Part shown: positions 5,292 to 7,321 of the stretch, one piece after another
How positions within the stretch are numbered: position 1 is the stretch's first letter
Layout of the letters: every line of letters starts with the position of its first letter
Assembly (NCBI GenBank): GCA_012514775.1
Contig: JAAYZQ010000051.1
Span: 1-7,321, forward strand
Source of the DNA: Anaerolineaceae bacterium
GTDB taxonomy: Bacteria > Chloroflexota > Anaerolineae > JAAYZQ01
DNA length: 7,321 bases
Direction: 5' to 3'
Position numbers and translations under genes: made by a program
Notes under the pieces: generated by a model
Told to the model about the DNA's origin: nothing
Database searches by the model: none
The model's input: only the letters and a program-made list of their open reading frames with translations

Positions 5292-7321
5292 ATGGTGACT
5301 GTGGAGTTGTTGGGCCGGTGGGAAGTTTTCGACAGCCTCCCCGAAAGGTTCAAACAAGAGTTCCTGGAGCGGGCCGAGATCGCGCCCTTTGCCCCGGGCG
5401 AGGTCATCGTCACGTCCGGGCAGCCCTTTACATTCTTTGGCGTCCTTCTGGAAGGCGAGGCGCGCGCCTATTTGCCCACCGACGAGGGGGAGCCCCGCGC
5501 CATCGACACGATGGAGCCCGGCCGCTTTTTCGGCGAGATGTCGCTTCTCACCGGCCTGCCGTCGCCCATCGACCTCGTCGCCACCACGCCCTGCCGCGTC
5601 CTTATGATCCCGGGCAACCTTTTCCAGCGCTGGGTGCAGCTCGATCCCATCGCCCTGCGCCGGTTCAGCAAGTCCATCGCCCGCCGAAGCACCATTATCG
5701 AGCACGCGCAGCAAGAGATCAGGATGGAGAGGGCCCAGCAGGAAGCGAACGAGGACCCCTATGGCCTGGGCCTCACCCTTGGCGACCCACAGAAGATCCT
5801 GGTCTTGAACCTGCGCACCGGCTCGCTCAAGTATCGCTTCTTTGACACAGAGGACGAGGCCAACAACGTCGAAGGCCAGGTGGAGTGGATTGACCAGCCC
5901 GGCACCCTCCAGACGCACAACACGTCCAGGGGCGAGTTCACCTTCGAGCTCGGCCAGGCCAGCCACAAAGAAGCGCTCCAGGCTGCCCTGGATCGCCTCG
6001 TCGATCCCAAGGTCGGCGTGCTGGAAAGCATGGGAGAGATCACGGCCGTGGGACATCGGGTGGTCCATGGCGGCGACCGCTACTCGGACCCGGTCATCAT
6101 TGACGGGGAGGTGCTGGAGACCATTCGCAGCCTGGCGCACCTGGCGCCGCTGCACAATCCCGTGCACGCCCTGGGCATTGAGTGGATGCAGGAGCTGCTG
6201 CCCGACGTGCCCCACGTGGCCGTCTTTGACACCGCCTTCCACCAGACCATGCCGCCCTATGCCTACCGCTACGCCCTGCCCGAATCGCTCTACACGGAGC
6301 ATGGCATTCGCCGTTACGGATTCCATGGCACGTCGCACCAGTACGTGGCCATGGTGGCCGCCACCCACCTCAAGGAGCGCTTTTCGCGGCTCAAGATCAT
6401 CAGTTGTCACCTTGGCGAGGGCATTTCGCTGTGCGCCATCGATCACGGCCGCTCCATCGACACCAGCATGGGCATGACGCCCCTGGCGGGCCTGCCCATG
6501 GTCACCCGCTCGGGCGACATCGACCCGGCCATCGTCACCTACCTGATGCGCACCGGGATGTCGGCCGACGAGATCGAGCATCTCCTCAACCGTGAGAGCG
6601 GCATGAAGGGCCTCTCGGGCCTCTCGGGCGACACCCGAGAGATTCCCGACGCGGCCAACGCCGGCGATCCGAAGGCCATGCTGGCCGCCGAGGTCCTGAC
6701 CTACCGCCTGCGGACCTACATCGGCGCCTACTCTGCGGCACTGGGCGGGCTGGACGTCCTGATCTTTACCGGTGGTATCGGCGAGAACGCTGCCGGCGTG
6801 CGCTCCATGGCCTGCCAGGGGCTGTGGCAGATGGGCGTCCTGCTGGACGCGGTCAAGAACCGGGCCATCCGCGACGCCTCCGCCGGCGTGGAGGACATCT
6901 CCCATCCCGATTCCAGGGTCAAGGTCCTGGTGATCCATTCCGACGCCTCGCGCATGATCGCCCGCGAGACCATCCGCGTCCTGGGCTACGAGGCCATCAC
7001 CAGGCGACTGCAGGCCAGCCAGATCCCCATCCCCATCGGCGTGTCGGCCCACCACGTGCACCTGCACCAGGCCGACGTCGAGCGGCTCTTTGGCGAGGGA
7101 CACGAGCTCACGGCTCGCTCGCCCCTCTCGCAGCCGGGACAGTACGCCTCCGAAGAACAGGTCCGTCTCATCGGGCCCCGGGGCAGCATCGACCGTGTCC
7201 GCGTCCTGGGCCCCGCCCGGGGCGTCACCCAGGTCGAGATCTCGCGCACCGAAGGCTACCGCCTGGGCATCAACGCGCCGGTCCGCATGTCGGGAGACCT
7301 GAAAGGCACGCCGGGGCTCTA
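5292..7321 (+). CDS. Three-domain fusion: cyclic-nucleotide-binding domain, acetate kinase, PduL phosphotransacylase (partial at right edge)
   Basis: One uninterrupted frame of 676 codons runs off the window without a stop. Domain 1 (about 10-130) is a CRP-like cyclic-nucleotide-binding beta-barrel: FAPGEVIV, then FFGEMSLLTG with Glu82, but no DNA-binding helix-turn-helix. A charged linker (131-166) follows. Domain 2 (about 167-572) is full-length acetate kinase, which converts acyl-phosphate and ADP to acid and ATP. In Methanosarcina numbering it keeps Asn7, Lys14, Arg91, His123, Asp148, His180, His208 and Arg241 (here Asn173, Lys180, Arg256, His288, Asp313, His345, His373, Arg406), and also TGGIGEN (493-499). 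It changes GSSS to RTGS (175-178), Asn211 to Glu376, and the C-terminal Glu-Glu to Ala552-Ser553. Domain 3 (about 578 onward) is the first half of PduL, which exchanges CoA and phosphate on acyl groups: IPIGVSAHHVHL, SPLSQPGQYASEEQV, GPARGVTQVEISR. About 100 more PduL residues are expected beyond the edge. Confidence 0.9.
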   Translation, partial: MVTVELLGRWEVFDSLPERFKQEFLERAEIAPFAPGEVIVTSGQPFTFFGVLLEGEARAYLPTDEGEPRAIDTMEPGRFFGEMSLLTGLPSPIDLVATTPCRVLMIPGNLFQRWVQLDPIALRRFSKSIARRSTIIEHAQQEIRMERAQQEANEDPYGLGLTLGDPQKILVLNLRTGSLKYRFFDTEDEANNVEGQVEWIDQPGTLQTHNTSRGEFTFELGQASHKEALQAALDRLVDPKVGVLESMGEITAVGHRVVHGGDRYSDPVIIDGEVLETIRSLAHLAPLHNPVHALGIEWMQELLPDVPHVAVFDTAFHQTMPPYAYRYALPESLYTEHGIRRYGFHGTSHQYVAMVAATHLKERFSRLKIISCHLGEGISLCAIDHGRSIDTSMGMTPLAGLPMVTRSGDIDPAIVTYLMRTGMSADEIEHLLNRESGMKGLSGLSGDTREIPDAANAGDPKAMLAAEVLTYRLRTYIGAYSAALGGLDVLIFTGGIGENAAGVRSMACQGLWQMGVLLDAVKNRAIRDASAGVEDISHPDSRVKVLVIHSDASRMIARETIRVLGYEAITRRLQASQIPIPIGVSAHHVHLHQADVERLFGEGHELTARSPLSQPGQYASEEQVRLIGPRGSIDRVRVLGPARGVTQVEISRTEGYRLGINAPVRMSGDLKGTPGL

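Noticed and set aside
5217..7103. Very long open frame on the minus strand (628 codons)
   Set aside because: It is antisense to the fusion gene, whose plus-strand frame shows clear domain motifs throughout. The antisense frame has no recognisable domain and a composition typical of shadows in GC-rich coding DNA.

Overview
The window is GC-rich bacterial DNA with densely packed genes, NNN-style leaderless spacing only within the first gene pair, and sigma-70-type promoters in front of the others. Gene content (a [4Fe-4S] aldo/keto reductase, QueG, a PduL-type phosphotransacylase joined to an acetate kinase, and a tRNA with an encoded CCA end) suggests a bacterium able to ferment. A Chloroflexota (Anaerolineae-like) origin is my best guess, from general impression only; no marker gene in the window fixes the phylum.

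Layout. (1) Positions 1-1819, plus strand: the C-terminal 226 residues of a thiamine-diphosphate enzyme, then a Gfo/Idh/MocA-type oxidoreductase. They are probably an operon for a sugar acid, cyclitol or similar polyol. (2) Positions 1840-3459, minus strand: an Xre-type antitoxin, the C-terminal remnant of a RelE/HigB-like toxin, and an aldo/keto reductase with two C-terminal iron-sulfur motifs. The toxin remnant overlaps the end of the reductase gene, so the toxin-antitoxin module appears to have lost its toxin front half at that junction. (3) Positions 3460-4027: a non-coding hub. It holds the reductase promoter, a tRNA-like stem-loop, a strong minus-strand terminator, tRNA-Arg(TCG) with its promoter, a back-to-back plus-strand promoter for queG, and a pair of GC-rich palindromes. 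(4) Positions 4028-5176: queG, epoxyqueuosine reductase. (5) Positions 5292-7321, plus strand, running off the right edge: one continuous frame encoding a three-part protein. It has an N-terminal cyclic-nucleotide-binding fold, a complete-length acetate kinase domain, and the first half of a PduL phosphotransacylase.

The last gene is the most interesting item. PduL makes acyl-phosphate from acyl-CoA and phosphate, and acetate kinase turns acyl-phosphate plus ADP into acid plus ATP. Here both consecutive enzymes and a putative sensor domain lie on one polypeptide. The kinase domain keeps the residues that hold acetyl-phosphate, but it has changed several residues known to handle Mg-ATP. The sensor domain lacks the arginine that normally holds the cyclic-nucleotide phosphate. 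The protein could be a regulated acetate-forming machine, a kinase with another phosphate acceptor, or an acetyl-phosphate sensor. The sequence cannot decide among these.
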